Source of the DNA: CAZILN01 sp964540005
Lineage (GTDB): Bacteria > Bacteroidota > Bacteroidia > Bacteroidales > SM23-62
Assembly (NCBI GenBank): GCA_964540005.1
Contig: CAZILN010000205.1
Location: 1 to 15,120 of the forward strand
Direction of reading: 5' to 3'
Length of the DNA stretch: 15,120 nt
Positions 15,008 to 15,120 of this stretch are shown piece by piece. Positions within the stretch are counted from its first letter, which is position 1. Every line of letters begins with the position of its first letter. Below the pieces are notes generated by a model. It did no database searches. It was given only the letters and a program-made list of their open reading frames with translations, and had not been told where the DNA came from. The position numbers were made by a program, and so were the translations under genes.

Positions 15008-15019
15008 TTTTACGTAAAA
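15008..15019. promoter_or_regulatory. Perfect 12-base palindrome upstream of the efflux operon
   Basis: TTTTACGTAAAA is a perfect palindrome located 35 bases upstream of the adaptor ATG, where a repressor or activator of the operon would be expected to bind. The sequence is AT-rich, so a chance palindrome is possible. No regulator gene is visible in the window. A TATTTTTG box (minus strand, 15118-15111) further upstream matches the -7 consensus but would imply a leader of about 130 bases. Confidence 0.3.
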
Positions 15020-15120
15020 TACTCTAATACAGCAATTACTCTTTGAATTCACGACTGTTTTGAGAACATATCGTCTATTAGATGATTATCAGATCAAAAG
15101 GTTTAATGCTCAAAAATAAA

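Overview
The window looks like chromosomal DNA of a member of the Bacteroidota, probably Bacteroidales or a close relative. The evidence is a single-chain SecD-SecF fusion, a LolD-type ATPase encoded without its permeases beside a DUF2400 (TIGR02757) gene, and TATATTTG boxes upstream of two genes that fit the TAnnTTTG -7 element of this phylum. There is no phage, transposon, CRISPR or RNA gene. Most of the window is core metabolism and envelope machinery. All genes are on the minus strand except the first (partial) gene and one lipoprotein gene.

Layout. (1) Bases 1-990, plus strand: the C-terminal part of a saccharopine dehydrogenase-like enzyme, cut by the window edge. (2) Bases 987-3721, minus strand, read from high to low coordinates: TatA, a CaCA-family cation exchanger, a LolD-like ABC ATPase and a DUF2400 protein. 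They are closely packed and probably co-transcribed. (3) Bases 3877-6972, minus: a 1031-residue SecDF with an acidic repeat insert in its SecD periplasmic part. (4) Bases 7016-7080: a long imperfect inverted repeat between mdh and secDF, followed on the minus strand by a T-run. It probably terminates mdh transcription just ahead of the secDF promoter. (5) Bases 7141-8079, minus: malate dehydrogenase. (6) Bases 8229-9044, plus: a lipoprotein with six 24-residue MORN-like repeats. (7) Bases 9034-14973, minus: a four-gene tripartite-efflux operon, in transcription order HlyD/MacA-like adaptor, MacB-like permease, TolC-like outer-membrane channel, and a secreted protein with a transglutaminase-like region and TPR-like helices. 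The gaps are 26, 12 and 1 bases, and the last gene starts at TTG immediately after the TolC stop.

How the genes work together. TatA and SecDF both serve protein export, and the LolD-like ATPase suggests lipoprotein release. The adaptor, permease and channel should form an ABC-type tripartite pump, but no ATPase is encoded within that operon. The most unusual points are the coupled transglutaminase-like/TPR gene at the end of the pump operon, the 16-residue repeats in SecD, the exact 24-residue repeat lipoprotein and the large inverted repeat between mdh and secDF. I found no clear evidence of an entirely new multi-gene system. The pump operon with its extra secreted partner is the best candidate for follow-up.
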